A stretch of DNA of 64,000 nt from Dryomyza anilis (lineage: Eukaryota > Arthropoda > Insecta > Diptera > Dryomyzidae): assembly GCA_951804985.1 (NCBI GenBank), contig OX638131.1, positions 5,308,630-5,372,629 on the forward strand, given 5' to 3'. Below, piece after piece: positions 34,481-46,149 of this stretch (position 1 is its first letter; every line of letters starts with the position of its first letter). A model generated the notes under the pieces. That model searched no databases. It saw only the letters and a program-made list of their open reading frames with translations, and was not told where the DNA came from. Both the position numbers and the translations under genes were made by a program.

Positions 34481-34829
34481 TTTATCAAAATAATGAATGC
34501 TCTGTTACTTTAATGAATTATTCGTAATTATGACAAATTTGACAGTTTGCTGAGCATGAAGAAATAAATTCACATCCGTTATTCATACATTAATGTTTTA
34601 CCAAAATAATCAGAATATAATCTATAAAAGTATTCAAAAAACCTTCAAAAACCATATATTTTAATAATAGACAACTCAAATTTAATGAGTCTTATTTTGA
34701 ATATTTTATATGAATAATAACATAGCTCACATTTGCAATATTGAAATAATCAAAATTATTCGTATTATTTAGTTTTACCTTATTTTTTAAATTTTTAACT
34801 ACATTTGTATTTATTTCACTTGATTTTAC

Positions 34830-35090
34830 TACTCAATGTATTAGTCACTCATTTTTACATATTGTACAAACTATAGTATTTTTCTTTTGAATGACTTGAA
34901 AAGAACAACAACAAATTGAAAACATAACACAGGCATTGATCATACGGACCGTTTCGGATACAGCCAAGTATCCTCATCAGTGATCTGATGTTTCGTTTGC
35001 TGAATTTAACACACTGCGAAATAGTGCAGATATATACGAAACCCAAGCAACTGAGAGAAGCGCACTGAAGTTAGAATATAAGACAACTAT
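34830..35090 (-). mobile_element. Retroelement-like fragment carrying the hammerhead ribozyme
   Basis: The DNA around the ribozyme motif is not AT-biased like its surroundings and has no reading frame of note. In animals, type I hammerheads with a minimal stem III are known mainly from the pseudo-LTRs of Penelope-like elements and from small non-autonomous retrozymes. The limits given are where composition returns to background, not proven termini. No reverse transcriptase or GIY-YIG coding sequence was found nearby. Confidence 0.45.
34934..34990 (-). ncRNA. Type I hammerhead ribozyme motif
   Basis: Reading the minus strand: stem I 5' strand GATCA (34985-34981); core CTGATGA (34980-34974); stem II GGATAC, loop TTGGCT, GTATCC (34973-34956, six perfect pairs starting with the conserved G-C); core GAAA (34955-34952); stem III ACG-GTC-CGT (34952-34944, three pairs); cleavage-site A at 34943; and stem I 3' strand TGATC (34942-34938), which pairs perfectly with the 5' strand. 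A further CAT/ATG pairing lies beyond a small internal loop. Every universally required core nucleotide is present and the cleavage triplet is GTA. Activity is inferred from the motif only. Confidence 0.85.
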
Positions 35091-35809
35091 TTTCAGATTG
35101 ATACAATCGAAAAGCAGCATTTAAATTTCTTTAAATTCTCAACTTTGATAATGACAAAGATTGCTTTCAGTTTTGCTTTCATCTACCTTATCAAAAAATA
35201 TATCTGTTGTACACTTACACAAATTTTAACAAACTTTTTTAAAAGTTTAAATATTTTTATGTTCGCTTGTAAAGATATACAAACTGTAGTAAAAATTAAT
35301 GTAAAGTCATCTTGTATCATTTCTTAAAAACTGCAGCATGAATGGTATTTTTCACTCAACTGTAATTAAAATAATGCTTTTAATAATGCTTATTGATAAT
35401 TTGAAATTTTGTATTACTTAATATCGAAATCTAAAGTCTTCATAAAATGTTCACATTTTTCATTTAGTTAAGATAAATACAGAATGAAATAAATATAAAT
35501 GTAGATGTAGTTATTGGAGACATATAAATACAAACTGTAGTTATTTTCAATGCAAATACATTTATACATTGATGCATTTAAAAAACAAATGCATTCATGT
35601 AAAAATACATTAAATTGCTTCCGAACGTAAATCAAGTCTGTGTCACTATGAATTATTTTATTATATAATTGTTAAAAAGCTTTATAAAATTATTTATAAA
35701 TTTTAATATTAAAATTATAAATAACATTTTTAGGTATAGTTTAGATATGGTTTCCACTCTGATTACAATAATACAGTTTTGTATTTTTTTTAGGTATTTT
35801 AAGATGTGC
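35091..35809. other. AT-rich intergenic DNA
   Basis: No supported gene. There is mild repetition of AAATACAAACTGTAG/AATACAGAATG motifs (35270-35540). Confidence 0.4.
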
Positions 35810-36400
35810 AGAAAAAAATCATCTTCATATGATGAATTTTGTTCTTCAAATCATTGAAGAACGATTCATAATATTGATAATTACAAAACATCTATGTTAT
35901 GAATGCATAATCAATTTGATTAATAACAGAAAAAGTGCTCTACAATCTGATGAACTGTATGTGATGCATACGTTTCATCATATTAAAGAACTAATACATA
36001 AAATACAACATATGTGTACATCATATTGATGAATTCGGTTCTTCGAACTATGATTATCATTCATAATATTAATGACTAACGACATCAATGTTATGAATGC
36101 GATAATAAAAAAATGATGAACGCTTGTTAACTGTCGAAAAAGTTTTCTTCAATATGATGAACTGTATGTACGTTTCATCACATTAATGAAAAAATACATA
36201 TAATACCACATATATGTAAATCATATTGAAGAATGCTGTTCATCAATCCAAATTACAATCAAAATATTTATTTTTCGTTCATTTTTTTTTGCATTACTTC
36301 TCAGTTCTCAAGTAGTTATTGTCTATTATGTCTTATATATTACCTGCTCCTAAAAAGTTTGTTTTTCTATATAAAACTATTTTTTTTGGGACGAAGTTTT
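35810..36400. mobile_element. CACAG MITE family, tandem partial copies
   Basis: GCAGAAAAAAATCATCTTCA opens a first partial copy (to about 36000). A second begins at about 36010 (ACATCATATTGATGAATTCG) and runs through GAACGCTTGTTAACTGTCGA to the ATTTTTCGTTCATTTTTT block near 36290. Two family members appear to be nested or recombined end to end. Confidence 0.6.
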
Positions 36401-36869
36401 TTTTCGGAGAAATTAAACAAAAAATATCGGATATTATAACTTTTTATTAATTAAAATTTATATTAAAAACAAAAGTTTTTTTTTTCAAAGAATTATTTTT
36501 TTAAACATTTTTTTTCCAAAAACAAAAAAAAAAAAATTCAAAAAAAAAAAAATGTATCCTTTTTTTTTGGACAAAAATTTGTTTTGAGTTTTATGTTTGA
36601 AAAACATTTTTTTTTAAATTCGTAAAAAAATGTCCATCAATTAATTTATTTTCGAAAAAAAAAAAATCAAAATAATCATCTGATTAGAATTCAGTTTTGT
36701 ATTTTTTTTTGTCAAATCAAAACCTTTACTTGAAACGGGAAAAATTATTTTGTTAAAAAACCCCAAATAGTTTTCACAAAATTGACCTTTGTTTTTTGTA
36801 AATTTAATAAAACATAAAAAAACGTTACCCACAACTGTTGTCAGATTTATATTTCCAATTACCTCGATG
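36401..36869. other. Poly-A/poly-T-rich DNA
   Basis: Low-complexity sequence, probably the interior of the preceding MITE, with no gene. Confidence 0.4.
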
Positions 36870-37800
36870 GCAGTTTTAATATCTGAGAGATAACAACATA
36901 TTTTATTTATACGAGTGTCCTTTACCGTTGACTGTCGTTTGTCGTTTGTCGTTTTGTTTTTTTTTTGGTTTTTTGCGCACGCTTAAGTATTTGCAAAATT
37001 TAATCAAATCAGGTAGATTTGTCATAAAATACTTGGCGGTGCAACCCCGCAATTTCGGGTCAAAAATAAACAAAACTTCTAGAAACTTTTCGCAGTCATA
37101 TGTGGGAGGTGGTAGTTTTTTCGCAGCATAAAGTAATTTTGAAATGGTAAAGCTATGTTGGTCCTTTTTTTTGTGACAGCACAGCTACTTTGCAAGGATG
37201 GACAGCGCAAGATGACCAGCAAATGCATATGTTGTACATAGAACGAATAAAATAAAAAAAAAACTTTTCAAATATGATTTTAAGGATACTTTTGCAAATT
37301 ATGCGAAACCATTAGGTAATGTGGTCAGAAGTCCGTATAAGCAACATGACTTTGACTATGTTGGCACAAACAAAAAAAAAGGATTTTTATGTTAGCTTCA
37401 AATGTTATTTGTTTGAGGGGGGCGGGGGTGTGCTGAGTAACTTTTGCTTTAGTTTTGAATGCTATTAGTGCGGGTAGCATTCCAACCTTTTTCTGAATAC
37501 TGTTTCAAACCAATAAGATGCGTTTGAGTTCGGCGTACGAAACGTGTGGCGTCTGTCTGCAAAACAAATAAAATTAAAGATGCTCTATGTGGAGCTGTTG
37601 GGTTCGACTTTGTACTGCCCTACTCTGTTCTGGTCAATGCCGTTCTGGTTGTCATTGTGCTGCTCTGACACCTTATCTCCAGGATTTACATAAACACAAC
37701 CAATATATAAAAAAGATACATTTGCGTGTGTTGTGCACATTTCATAAATATTTGAAAATAAATATAAAATTACATTAAGTTTGTGCTGACCGTCGCAAAA
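36870..37800. other. GC-richer single-copy island
   Basis: It contains GTCGTTTGTCGTTTGTCG repeats (36930-36950), a GGGGGGCGGGGGTG run near 37418 and no convincing frame. The 37587-37778 frame is short and unsupported. Confidence 0.35.
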
Positions 37801-38199
37801 GATAACAAGTTTTGGTTTATTATTGCTGGCAGGTTGTTCAAAGTTTTATGCATTTGCAGTTTGTGGAGACAGATTGAGCTTTCTTTCAAGAAGTTTTTCA
37901 AATATTAAAAATATTCCTCAATATGATAAGGTAAAAAAACATATTTTGTTTCAAATTTGTTATATTATGAAAAAACAGATATTAAGAATTTTACCCAAAT
38001 TTAAAAAAAAAATAGAGATTTGTGCCCCAGTTGACGAAATCACCCTTTCTAATCTACACCGATAGAAAATGCTGTGGTAAATTGGATTCAATTTATGGCT
38101 GTTAGTTTTTAAATACATTTGTTTTTATTTGACTTATATTGATTACATTATGTATTGAAAATGTATTGAGGAATATACATATTGCAGAAACTGTTTTTC
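37801..38199. other. Intergenic DNA before the satellite
   Basis: No feature is identified apart from short unsupported frames. Confidence 0.4.
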
Positions 38200-41100
38200 C
38201 ACACACATGACGGACGGCTGGGATAGTGAGTAGGTAGAAAATAAACATCCAAGCAGCCCGAAATGAGATCTAGTGATGCCAACTAATTGAACCAACTGAT
38301 AAAACGACTGCAAAAGTGAGAAAATATAAAATAAAAACTCAAACAGTCCAAGAATCTGAGCGAAACGAGAAATGGTGATGCCAACTAATTGAACCAACTG
38401 GTTGTACCAAATGATTAAAAGACTGCGAAAGTGAGAAGGTATAAAAAAAACCCAAGCATCTGACCGAAATTAGAACTAGTGATGCCAACTAATTGAACCA
38501 AATGGTTAAACCAACTGGTTGAACCAACTGGTTGAACCAACTTATAAAACGACTGCGAAAGTGAGAAGGTATAAAATAAAAACCCAAGCAGCCCTAGGAA
38601 CTGACCGAACTGAGAACTAGTGATGTCAACTAATGGAACCAACTTATGAAACGACTGCGAAAGTGAGAAGGTATAAAATATAAACCCAAGCAGCCCAAGC
38701 ATCTGACCGAAATGAGAACTAGTGATGCCAACTAATTGAACCAACTGATAAAACGACTGCGAAAGTGAGAAAATATAAAATAAAAACTCAAACAGTCCAA
38801 GAATCTGAGCGAAACGAGAAATGGTGATGCCAACTAATTGAACCAACTGGTTGTACCAAATGATTAAAAGACTGCGAAAGTGAGAAGGTATAAAAAAAAA
38901 CCAAGCATCTGACCGAAATTAGAACTAGTGATGCCAACTAATTGAACCAAATGGTTGAACCAACTGGTTGAACCAACTTATAAAACGACTGCGAAAGTGA
39001 GAAGGTATAAAATAAAAACCCAAGCAGCCCTAGGATCTGACTGAACTGAGAACTAGTGATGTCAACTAATGGAACCAACTTATGAAACGACTGCGAAAGT
39101 GAGAAGGTGTAAAATATAAACCTAAGCAGCCCAAGCATCTGACCGAAATGAGAACTAGTGAGCCAACTAATTGAACCAACTGATAAAACGACTGCGAACG
39201 TGAGAAGGTATAAAATAAAAACCCAAGCAACCCAAACATCTGACCGAACTGAGAACTAGTGATGCCAACTAATTGAACCAACTAATAAAACGACTGCGAA
39301 AGTGTAAAGAAATAAAATAAAAACCCAAGCAGCCCAAGCATCTGACCGAAATGAGATCTAGTGATGCCAACTAATTGAACCAACTGGTTGAACTAAATGA
39401 TAAAAGGACTGCGAAAGTGATAAGGTATAAAATAAAAACCCAAGCATCTGACCAAAATGAGAACTATTGATACCAACTAATTGAACCAACTAATAAAACG
39501 ACTGCAAAAGTGTAAAGGAATAAAATAAAAACCCAAGCAGCCCAAGCATCTGACCGAAATGAGATCTAGTGATGCCCACTAATTGAACTAACTGATAAAA
39601 CGACTGCGAAAGTGAGAAAATATAAAATAAAAACTCAAACAGTCCAAGAATCTGAGCGAAACGAGAAATGGTGATGCCAACTAATTGAACCAACTGGTTG
39701 TACCAAATGATTAAAAGACTGCGAAAGTGAGAAGGTATAAAAAAAACCCAAGCATCTGACCGAAATTAGAACTAGTGATGCCAACTAATTGAACCAAATG
39801 GTTGAACCAACTGGTTGAACCAACTTATAAAACGACTGCGAAAGTGAGAAGGTATAAAATAAAAACCCAAGCAGCCCTAGGATCTGACTGAACTGAGAAC
39901 TAGTGATGTCAACTAATGGAACCAACTTATGAAACGACTGCGAAAGTGAGAAGGTGTAAAATATAAACCCAAGCAGCCCAAGCATCTGACCGAAATGAGA
40001 ACTAGTGAGCCAACTAATTGAACCAACTAATAAAACGACTGCGAAAGTGTAAAGAAATAATATAAAAACCCAAGCAGCCCAAGCATCTGACCGAAATGAG
40101 ATCTAGTGATGCCAACTAATTGAACCAACTGGTTGAACTAAATGATAAAAGGACTGCGAAAGTGATAAGGTATAAAATAAAAACCCAAGCATCTGACCAA
40201 AATGAGAACTATTGATACCAACTAATTGAACCAACTAATAAAACGACTGCAAAAGTGTAAAGGAATAAAATAAAAACCCAAGCAGCCCAAGCATCTGACC
40301 GAAATGAGATCTAGTGATGCCCACTAATTGAACTAACTGATAAAGCGACTGCGAAAGTAAGAAGGTATAAAATAAAAACATAAGCAGCCCAATCATCTGA
40401 CCGCAATGAGAACTAGTGATGCCAACTAATTGAACCAACTGATCACACGACAGCGAAAGTGAGAATGTATACAATAAAAACCCAAGCAACCCAATCATCT
40501 GACCGAAATGGGAACTAGTGATGCCAACTAATTGAACCAACTGATAAAACGACTGCGAAAGTGAGAAAATATAAAATAAGAACTCAAACAGTCCAAGAAT
40601 CTGAGCGAAACGAGAAATGGTGATGCCAACTAATTGAACCAACTGGTTGTACCAAATGATTAAAAGACTGCGAAAGTGAGAAGGTATAAAAAAAAACCCA
40701 AGCATCTGACCGAAATTAGAACTAGTGATGCCAACTAATTGAACCAAATGGTTGAACCAACTGGTTGAACCAACTAATAAAACGACTGCGAAAGTGTAAA
40801 GGAATAAAATAAAAACCCAAGCAGCCCAAGCATCTGACCAAAATGAGAACTAGTGATGCCAACTAATTGAACCAACTAATAAAACGACTGCGAAAGTGTA
40901 AAGGAATAAAATAAAAACCCAAGCATTAAGCAGCCCAAGCATCTGAACGAAATGAGATCTAGTGATACCAAATAATTGAACCAACTGGTTGAACTAAATG
41001 ATAAAAAGACTGCGAAAGTGAGAAGGTATAAAATAAAAACCCAAGCATCTTACCAAAATGAGAACTATTGATGCCAACTAATTGAACCAACTGATAAAAC

Positions 41101-41520
41101 GACTGCAAAAGTGTAAAGGAATAAAATAAAAACCCAAGCAGCCCATCATCTGACCGCAATGAGAACTAGTGATGCCAACTAATTGAACCAACTGATTAAA
41201 CGACAGCGAAAGTGAAAAGGAATAAAATAAGAACCCAAGCAGGCCAAGTATCTGAACGAAATGATATCTAGTGATGCCAACTAATTGAACCAACTGATAA
41301 AACGACTGTGAAAGTGAGAATGTATACAATAAAAACCCAAGCAACCCAATCATCTGGCCGAAATGGGAACTAGTGATGCCAACTAATTAAACCAACTGCC
41401 TTAACCAACAGATAAAACGATTGCGGAAGTGAGAAGGTATAAAATAAAAACCAGTCCAAACATCTGAATGAAATGAGAACTAGTGATGCCAACTAATTGA
41501 ACCAACTGAATCTTTTAGAT
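38200..41520. repeat. 3.3-kb satellite of ~103-bp monomers with higher-order repeats
   Basis: About thirty copies of a roughly 103-bp monomer (GATGCCAACTAATTGAACCA, AACGACTGCGAAAGTGAGAA, CCCAAGCAGCCCAAGCATCT and GACCGAAATGAGAACTAGT in order). Some monomers carry extra AACCAACTGGTTG units of about 13 bp. Distinct variants recur at larger intervals: GAAACGAGAAATGGTGATG near 38358, 38813, 39658 and 40609, and CTAGTGAGCCAACTAATT near 39154 and 40001 (847 bp apart). The minus strand stays open across several monomers (up to 170 codons) because many monomers are near multiples of three. No coding signal supports a protein. Confidence 0.95.
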
Positions 41521-42394
41521 TTTGAAAATAAAAACGCCAAAATAAAAGTTGTCATCAGATATTATAATTACTCGACTCGAAGAATTTGATTTTTGTTCAC
41601 CGTGTGAACCCCTCTTAATTTTTTCAGTTATGACGCCTGTTTCGACAGTATCGCCTCACTCAATTCACGACAGCACAAAATACGTGCTGTAGTGTAAATG
41701 ACGCAAAAATATGCCCGTCAGTTATGCAAATAAATCCATGACGAACACTGATGTCCCTCATTAAGCAGCCGTGCAAACGTGGAAGCCGTGTCTGTCTGAC
41801 AGACGCTCGTGGTTGCCAACTGCCAACGACGATGACGACAACGACAACGACGACGGCGTCCAATGACTAGTTGGGTGGCCCTCGTGGCGTGAATTTGTTA
41901 ACTTTTCGCATAACGTGACACACAAAACGATCGCTGAACGTGAAAAGAAATGAACTGAAACGGAACGCAACACAACGTAACACGAATGAATGAATTGTCA
42001 GATCGGTTGAGCAGTACCAACTCCAACAAAAACAACTTAAACTGGTAGATAAATGACAGCTCAAGTTGTTTTTTGTTTTATTTTTTTATATTTATGTGGC
42101 TTCTAACTGATTGGCGGGCTGTTGAAGCTGCTAATCCTAGCAGTTGACATGTGGCCCAAGTCAACGAACTGCGCGCCGCCGTTTTAAGCTGCCTTTTGCT
42201 ACACTTAATATAAAAAGTCTGTAACAGTAGCAACAAAAGTTTGCTAAAATAGCAAACATGTTTGAAAATGCCGGATTTCGCTGAAACCAAAAACGAGAGG
42301 AGTTTGTTGTTTTGAATAACTTCTTTATTCTATTAGAACAGACAATTTTAGCTGTTTTAAATAAGTTTTTGCGTTGAATTATAAAATACTCTCT
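41521..42394. other. GC-richer single-copy island
   Basis: Non-repetitive DNA with a (GAC)n-like patch, ACGACGATGACGACAACG (41826-41850), several CGTAACAC/CGTGAC motifs and no credible gene. The minus-strand poly-Val frame comes from the trinucleotide patch. Confidence 0.4.
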
Positions 42395-42615
42395 TTAAAA
42401 ATTCAAATTTTCACTAAAAAGTAAATTTTTCACTAAAAATTAAAATTTGTACTAAAAAATTTAATTTTTCACTAAAAATTCAATTTTTCACTCAAAATTC
42501 AATTTTTCAATAAAGATTCAATTTTTCACTAAAAATTCAAATTTTCACTAAAGATTCAAATTTTTACTAAAAATTATATATTCCACTAAAAATTTAAATT
42601 TTCACAAAAAATAAA
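42395..42615. repeat. Short 19-bp minisatellite array, left arm of the palindrome
   Basis: About eleven degenerate units of AATTTTTCACTAAAAATTC lie just 3' of the pseudogene on its strand. Orientation relative to the gene is the same as for the huge array 3' of the gene ending at 51095. Confidence 0.9.
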
Positions 42616-42677
42616 AATTGTTCCACCTACTTCAATTTATATTAATATATAACTCAATTTACATTGGACTTATTTTT

Positions 42678-43927
42678 CTAATTTACTGCAATCCTCTACA
42701 AACCATTTGCATTCCTCGGAATTTTCCCGAAAGCTTCGCAGGGTTCTTGTATAGGTCAACCGTTAACCATTTTCGTCTATTGCCGTAGAACTTCCTGCAC
42801 AAAGATTCATCGTGGAATCCATGTTCGTCATGATTACACGATCACCTTCGAAATCTACCTTCCAGTCTAGGCTAGTGTCGAAATTGTCGTCATTTCGAAC
42901 GTTGAATACAATCCATCTTTCCCTAATGGACCAGCAATAATGCGTAGTGGTCGCATATCGTAGTATTTATTAGCGAATGTAAATGCTTTTCTATTGCTAT
43001 CATAATCTACTTTATAAACGCGTTTAGCCTCCCTTGAGGATTTCGGATAAAAGAAGACACATTCCAATCGTCAGAGAATTTTTGGCTCAGGCATACTTCG
43101 CCGTTAAGCAAAGTTTGAAAACTTTTTTATTCAGCCGACATATCATTCGAATTATTTGCCGAATTATCTATGGTATTCTATTTCTCTCAGAAATATGTTC
43201 CGAATTATCTGTCGAATTCTCTACGGGATTCTCTACGAAATGATGTACATTAGCAGTACCGAACTGATCCAATCTGAGCTTCCTCAAAGGCCTCTCTTTG
43301 GGTACTGTTGAACTGATCCTCATTATACAAGGCCATCAGGTCGTCAATGTTCTGAAGCGCATTCACGGATATCCTGCTCAAAGTCTCTATAAGATCCTCC
43401 ATTGGCAGCATCCAGCGTACTTTGTCCACCATATTAGTAATCGTGAGGTTCGAAAGAGTTTTATTGCTTGCGTAGAGCTCTTTAAACAAATCTTGCACCA
43501 TTGCATTATGTTTGCAATTCCTCAGAAAGACTGCTGCTTCCAAGACCTCAGCGCCGTTCTCGATTATTGTGCACGATTTGCCTCCAGTATTTTGCTTTGT
43601 TCTAGATTAGACTCACTAATGTTAGCATTGATGAGCACTTCTACCTCGTTATATATTGGAATCGCATGCGGCGGATTCTCGAAGTGTCGCACATCACTCA
43701 TAGCACTATATAGTCCAAGAATAACATCGGCCTTAAGGTTCAGATCTTTGCTTAGACTAGAGAAGCTTAAAATCTTTTCGAAATTGTCGATGTTCTTGTC
43801 ATAGATGTGGATGATGTTTTCTTGCAAGTAACGTGATGAACTAGTATCGCCTGGGTTCTGATCCGCAATGAAATCTTTAGCTAGTACAAGTATCGCCAAG
43901 AGGAGAACCGCCAATATTGTATAACAT
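42678..43927 (-). pseudogene. Disrupted paralogue of the secreted two-domain family
   Basis: Homology to the intact genes runs from the ancestral ATG (43927) to a TAG at 42680-42678, but the frame is broken repeatedly. Near the start, a deletion in the signal-peptide region throws the ATG out of frame. The downstream frame (43914-43564) has no ATG. A 13-bp deletion flanked by CACAA repeats brings a stop at about 43564. An 11-bp deletion between TTGAGG repeats near 43275 shifts the frame again. The C-domain lacks about 45-48 bp covering the LQEC region, and the end reads GTAAATTAG instead of GGATTAATATAA. Upstream, the TATA-type and GTCAAATTTAATC boxes survive. The segment before the C-domain (TTTGCTTAACGGCGAAG) resembles the 491-aa gene more than its neighbours. 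Confidence 0.95.
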
Positions 43928-43971
43928 ATTCTAAGTTCTAATTTAAACTAAATTCATCATACAAAACCGTA

Positions 43972-44027
43972 GGCTTATATAATAATTTTTGGATCCACTG
44001 AATCTCTTTTCATTGATTAAATTTGAC
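43972..44027 (-). promoter_or_regulatory. Relic promoter of the pseudogene
   Basis: GTCAAATTTAATC begins at 44027 on the minus strand and TATATAAGCC at 43981, exactly 46 nt apart. The old ATG lies 54 nt further. The TATA sequence differs from the family's TATAAAAGCC. Confidence 0.7.
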
Positions 44028-44342
44028 TTTAGTTGATGGCCTTTAGAAAGTATTAATTGTGAGATAATGTCAAAAAATAGTACGCTTTATAGTCAGAGAC
44101 CTATACTCGAAACCTTCTCCATTTGAAGCCGTTTCAATATGCGATATTGAAACATAAAGCCAGAATGTATTTACATTTACACCGATCTAATAATACTGAC
44201 CGAAAAATTCACTGAAACGCAAACGGGGCGAATCAGGGGCGAAAAATACAATATATAATCTCATTTTTATTTGCTGTACCGGAAGATAATTCAATTCACA
44301 ATTCAATGAAAGAGTTTCGAGACTTCAAGAGCCAATACATCA

Positions 44343-44362
44343 GATAACCTTTGGTTGATATC
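44343..44362. promoter_or_regulatory. GATAACC...GATATC flank element
   Basis: GATAACCTTTGGTTGATATC, an imperfect dyad with outer GATA/TATC. It lies about 155 bp 3' of gene 44518-45777 and 416 bp 5' of the pseudogene start. Conserved copies are at 49362 and 51242. Confidence 0.5.
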
Positions 44363-44517
44363 GCTTTGATTTTCTCAGAAAAGGTTTTTGAGTGTTTTTT
44401 TTTTTAATTAAATATGAATTGAAATAAATTGTTGTTTTTTTATGATTTTTCAGTAGTTTTTATTATCAGTCTATTTATTTCTACTAAAATATCGTCACAT
44501 TTAATAAATGAATGAGC

Positions 44518-45777
44518 TCATAATAATCCACTGCAATCCTCTAAAAACCATTTACATTCTTCGGAATTTTCCCGGTAGCTAAACAGAGATCTTGTATAGA
44601 CCATCCATTCATTTTCGGAGCTTATTGCTTTTGAATATCCTGCACAAAGATACAACGTAGCATCCCAATTCTTTATGATCACATGATCATTTTCGAATTC
44701 TACGTCCCAGTCTCGGCTGATTGACTCAGCCCCAAAGCTGCGGACGTTAAACATAGCCCCATCTATTTCTTCAGGATCAACAGTTATGCGTAGTTCTCGA
44801 CCTCCAGGGATTTTATAATTTATAACATATGATCGCTGTGAATTGATAAAATCAAACATGTCGCTCTGATAATCAAAATTAAAAACGTTATTTTTTGAGA
44901 ATTTCGGATAATATTGGATACACGTTCTATATGAATTTATGCATTCTTGCAGATACATACTGGAACCGTTGGTATGCTTTTGATACAAACAAACATCACC
45001 CTTAATCAATGATTTATTAATTGCGATTTTATCTGAATTATCTACCGAATTCTCTACTTTCACAGTACCGGCCTGATCCAATTTGAGTTGCCTCAACTTA
45101 GCTTCAAAGGTCTCTTTTTGGGTACTGTTGAACTGATCCTCATTATACAAGGTCATCAGGACGTCAATGTTTTGAACCGCATTCGTGGATATACTGCCCA
45201 AAATCTGTATAAGTTCCTCCATTGGCAGCATCCAGCGTATTTTATCCACCATATTAGTGATCGTGAGGTTCGAAAGAGTTTTATTGCTTGCGTAGAGCTC
45301 TTTAAACAAATCTTGCACCATTGCGTTATCTTTGCAATTCCTCAGAAAGACTGCTGCTTCCAAGACCTCAGCGCCCTTCTCGATTATGATGACTGCCAGT
45401 TGATTACGTTTGGCCTCCAGGACGTCACTTTGTTCTAGATTAGAATCACTAATGTTAGCATTGATGAGCGCTTCGAGCTCATTATACATTGAAATCGCAT
45501 GTAGTGGATTTTCGAAGTGCCGCACATCAGTCATAGCACTGTAGAGTCCAAGAATAACATCGGCCTTAAAGTTCAAACTATTACTTAGCCGTGAAAAGTT
45601 TAAAACCTTTTCGAAATTGTCGATATTCTTGGCATACATTTGGATGATATTTTCTTGCAAGTACCGTGATGAACTAGTATCGTCTGAGATCTGGGCCGCA
45701 ATAACATCTTTAGCCAGCAAAATTATCGGAAACAATAAAATCACCAGTTTGCGCGGAGAACTTGATTTGTATAACAT
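44518..45777 (-). CDS. Secreted two-domain family protein (419 aa)
   Basis: Intact single frame. The signal peptide is about residues 1-28 (basic KSSSPRK, then a Leu/Ile core). The N-terminal domain, about 35-235, is predicted mostly helical and has a single cysteine (C148, in RNCKDN). The linker, about 236-258, is the shortest Asn/Asp repeat type (VENSVDNSDK). The C-terminal domain, about 259-419, has six cysteines (C263, C279, C286, C378, C408, C415), giving three possible disulfides. Its pattern of LYLCAG and CKWFLEDC blocks suggests a beta-trefoil fold, not proven. Sequons lie at N108, N165, N170, N217, N254 and N270. AATAAA follows about 40 nt after the stop. It is the inverted partner of gene 47959-49212. 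Function is not recognised; an extracellular, possibly salivary, digestive or reproductive role is speculation. Confidence 0.93.
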   Translation of the reverse strand: MLYKSSSPRKLVILLFPIILLAKDVIAAQISDDTSSSRYLQENIIQMYAKNIDNFEKVLNFSRLSNSLNFKADVILGLYSAMTDVRHFENPLHAISMYNELEALINANISDSNLEQSDVLEAKRNQLAVIIIEKGAEVLEAAVFLRNCKDNAMVQDLFKELYASNKTLSNLTITNMVDKIRWMLPMEELIQILGSISTNAVQNIDVLMTLYNEDQFNSTQKETFEAKLRQLKLDQAGTVKVENSVDNSDKIAINKSLIKGDVCLYQKHTNGSSMYLQECINSYRTCIQYYPKFSKNNVFNFDYQSDMFDFINSQRSYVINYKIPGGRELRITVDPEEIDGAMFNVRSFGAESISRDWDVEFENDHVIIKNWDATLYLCAGYSKAISSENEWMVYTRSLFSYRENSEECKWFLEDCSGLL

Positions 45778-45821
45778 GTTCTAAGTTTTAATTTAAACTA
45801 ATTTAATGAAACGAAACCGTA

Positions 45822-45878
45822 GGCTTTTTATACTTATTCTTGGGCAAATTTAATCTTATTTCTTTGATTAAATTTGAC
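45822..45878 (-). promoter_or_regulatory. Promoter of the 419-aa gene
   Basis: GTCAAATTTAATC begins at 45878 (minus) and TATAAAAAGCC at 45832, 46 nt apart. The ATG is 55 nt further. Farther upstream is the conserved AATCTCTTAATTTATTCATG block. Confidence 0.85.
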
Positions 45879-46149
45879 TTTTATGATGACCGTTTGCATG
45901 AATAAATTAAGAGATTGTGTCACAAGTAATTAAGTTTTTAATCAGGGACGTGCTAAACATGTTTTCGGGTTTACACGAATTTACTATAATGGGATTTATA
46001 ACTTGTATTATTTTTCTATTTTTAATAAAAATATATTAATTGATTGTTACGACAATATTGAATGAATAAACATTAAAAATCACTAAGAAGTGCACTCGAA
46101 AATGCAACACGGTGAAAAAACTGCCTAAGATAAAGGCTCATCGAAGTTT

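Larger units (their letters stand above)
42395..45960 (-). repeat. Left arm of inverted gene duplication
   Basis: It holds, on the minus strand, gene 44518-45777, its 3' flank, the pseudogene and the minisatellite. The same order occurs on the plus strand at 47735-51440. Shared non-coding blocks include the upstream CAATCTCTTAATTTATTCATG, the 3' flank CAAAAACCTTTTCTGAG followed by GATATCAACCAAAGGTTATC, and the inter-gene GACTATAAAGCGTACTA region. Arm limits are judged by eye. Confidence 0.85.

Noticed and set aside
38143..41353. Minus-strand frames of 66-170 codons repeating LVQLVGITSSHFGQMLGLLG-type segments
   Set aside because: They follow the satellite monomer exactly, break wherever monomer length is not a multiple of three, and have no promoter or conservation of frame over DNA. 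Read as satellite, not a repeat protein.
41660..41863. Poly-Val minus-strand frame
   Set aside because: It is explained by a GAC-type trinucleotide patch.
43034..43804. Plus-strand frames of 69-168 codons opposite the pseudogene
   Set aside because: They are antisense shadows, matched by similar antisense frames opposite the intact paralogues (for example 45088-45438 and 48298-48618).
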